In this document: positions 6,140 to 6,845 of the stretch, piece by piece
Layout: every line of letters begins with the position of its first letter
How positions within the stretch are numbered: position 1 is the stretch's first letter
Source of the DNA: an uncultured bacterium
Lineage (GTDB): Bacteria > Verrucomicrobiota > Lentisphaeria > Victivallales > UBA1829
Assembly: GCA_900549045.1 (NCBI GenBank)
Contig: URNE01000123.1
Span: forward strand, 1-6,845
DNA: 6,845 bases
Direction: 5' to 3'
Position numbers and translations under genes: made by a program
The notes under the pieces: generated by a model
Database searches by the model: none
Told to the model about the DNA's origin: nothing
The model's input: only the letters and a program-made list of their open reading frames with translations

Positions 6140-6845
6140 TCACCCCCGCGCGCCTTCGCTAAGCAGACGGCGCACATGCGGCATCCACGAAGACTCCGTC
6201 GAAATCTCGATGAAGTCTTCGTCGTAAAATGAATATTTGACCGGATAAATCCACACGAAAGGATTTTCATTCGGCTTTTCCCACACCTCGCTCGCTTCTC
6301 CTTCCACGGGCGAAAACAGCAGAACGCGTCCGCAGCCCCGGTAGAATTCACGAAAAACGATCTCGCCGGAATCCTTTCTTTTCGCAATCACGCGCCGTCC
6401 GGGAACCGGATATTCGCGTCCGCCGACATAAACAACCGTTCCGGCGGGAAACCAGCTGCGGAACGAATCATCGGAAATCTGTATTGCAATCAACCCTTCG
6501 CGGTTCGCGATCAGCGGAGCTTCGCCGTGTTCGAGCGACGCGGCGTAACTGTCGAACGACTCCAGAGTGCTGTCGAACCCGGAAGCCTGCACGGCGGAAA
6601 TCAGCGGAATGGAACGCGCGGACGGCACGCGGACGCGTCCCCATTCGCTCCGGTTCTCTCCGGCGGCCAGAAAGTCCGAGGGAAGAAACGGAAGAACATG
6701 CGGAGCAAGCTTCTCCCAGGTCTCCTTCTCCATCTTCTTGATGTCCCCGCGGATATATTTGCTGATGGTGCCGACATAGAGCGAGATATCGTTCGGCTCC
6801 AGCTCCGCCGCCGCGCGGATGCCGGCGTCTGCCGCCTCAATGGCG
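6140..6845 (-). CDS. XRE-like helix-turn-helix regulator with LexA/S24-like C-terminal domain (partial, 5' end outside window)
   Basis: The reading frame stays open to the right edge, so this is the C-terminal 234 residues of a longer gene whose start lies beyond 6845. An internal ATG at 6733-6731 is not the likely start, because the 37 in-frame codons before it encode a helix-turn-helix-like segment (T-I-S-K-Y-I-R-G-D, fragment residues 26-34) continuing into E-T-W-E-K-L. The C-terminal part resembles the S24/LexA fold: a putative cleavage-region segment S-A-V-Q-A-S-G-F (fragment 83-90); I-S-D-D-S-F with Ser127 in place of the catalytic-Ser G-D-S-M motif, followed by F-P-A-G-T-V-V-Y-V; and V-I-A-K-R with I-V-F-R-E-F-Y. 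The position 38 residues after that Ser, where Lys is expected, is Arg165. It may therefore be a non-cleaving repressor. It would bind DNA in the cytoplasm; target and inducer are unknown. It is convergent with the glycan gene chain, so it is not obviously its regulator. Confidence 0.72.
   Translation of the reverse strand, partial: AIEAADAGIRAAAELEPNDISLYVGTISKYIRGDIKKMEKETWEKLAPHVLPFLPSDFLAAGENRSEWGRVRVPSARSIPLISAVQASGFDSTLESFDSYAASLEHGEAPLIANREGLIAIQISDDSFRSWFPAGTVVYVGGREYPVPGRRVIAKRKDSGEIVFREFYRGCGRVLLFSPVEGEASEVWEKPNENPFVWIYPVKYSFYDEDFIEISTESSWMPHVRRLLSEGARG

Overview
This window reads as a piece of a bacterial chromosome from a polysaccharide-degrading anaerobe, most likely Lentisphaerota (a Victivallis-like relative). 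That placement is inferred. It rests on the first gene, a pseudopilin-like protein with a basic residue before its FTLVELLVVIA segment and an exact H-X9-DG motif. Such proteins occur in very large families in Lentisphaerota and Planctomycetota, often beside carbohydrate-active enzymes. The DNA is moderately GC-rich with a strong C/G preference at third codon positions, which also explains the long antisense open frames.

Layout. Four plus-strand genes form a tight chain from 36 to 6139: (1) a pseudopilin-like H-X9-DG protein (36-800); (2) a signal-less, cysteine-rich (alpha/alpha)6-toroid glycosidase-like protein related to GH65-type enzymes (812-2533); (3) a 1000-residue secreted multidomain glycoside hydrolase of clan GH-A type, with an N-terminal jelly-roll module and a C-terminal CBM9-like module (2530-5532); (4) a small secreted protein of unknown function (5534-6139). 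Gaps are 11 nt, a 4-nt ATGA overlap and 1 nt. Genes 2-4 each have a purine-rich Shine-Dalgarno sequence inside, or overlapping the end of, the preceding gene. They are therefore very likely one transcript, with translational coupling between 2 and 3 and between 3 and 4. The promoter must lie before the window.

A fifth gene runs on the minus strand from the right edge down to 6140. It is an XRE-like helix-turn-helix regulator with a LexA/S24-like C-terminal domain, cut by the window edge. Its TGA stop abuts the TGA of gene 4, so the two convergent genes share the hexamer TGATCA with no spacer. Overlapping hairpin-forming repeats lie in the last codons of gene 4.

Proposed working unit (inference): the secreted GH-A enzyme and the small secreted protein act on a glycan outside the cytoplasm, the pseudopilin-like protein displays or binds something at the envelope, and the toroid enzyme handles the imported oligosaccharide. 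No transporter, sugar kinase or dedicated sugar regulator is visible. The substrate cannot be read from this sequence. No tRNA, rRNA, CRISPR array, insertion sequence or attachment site was seen, and no stretch over 300 bases lacks a gene.
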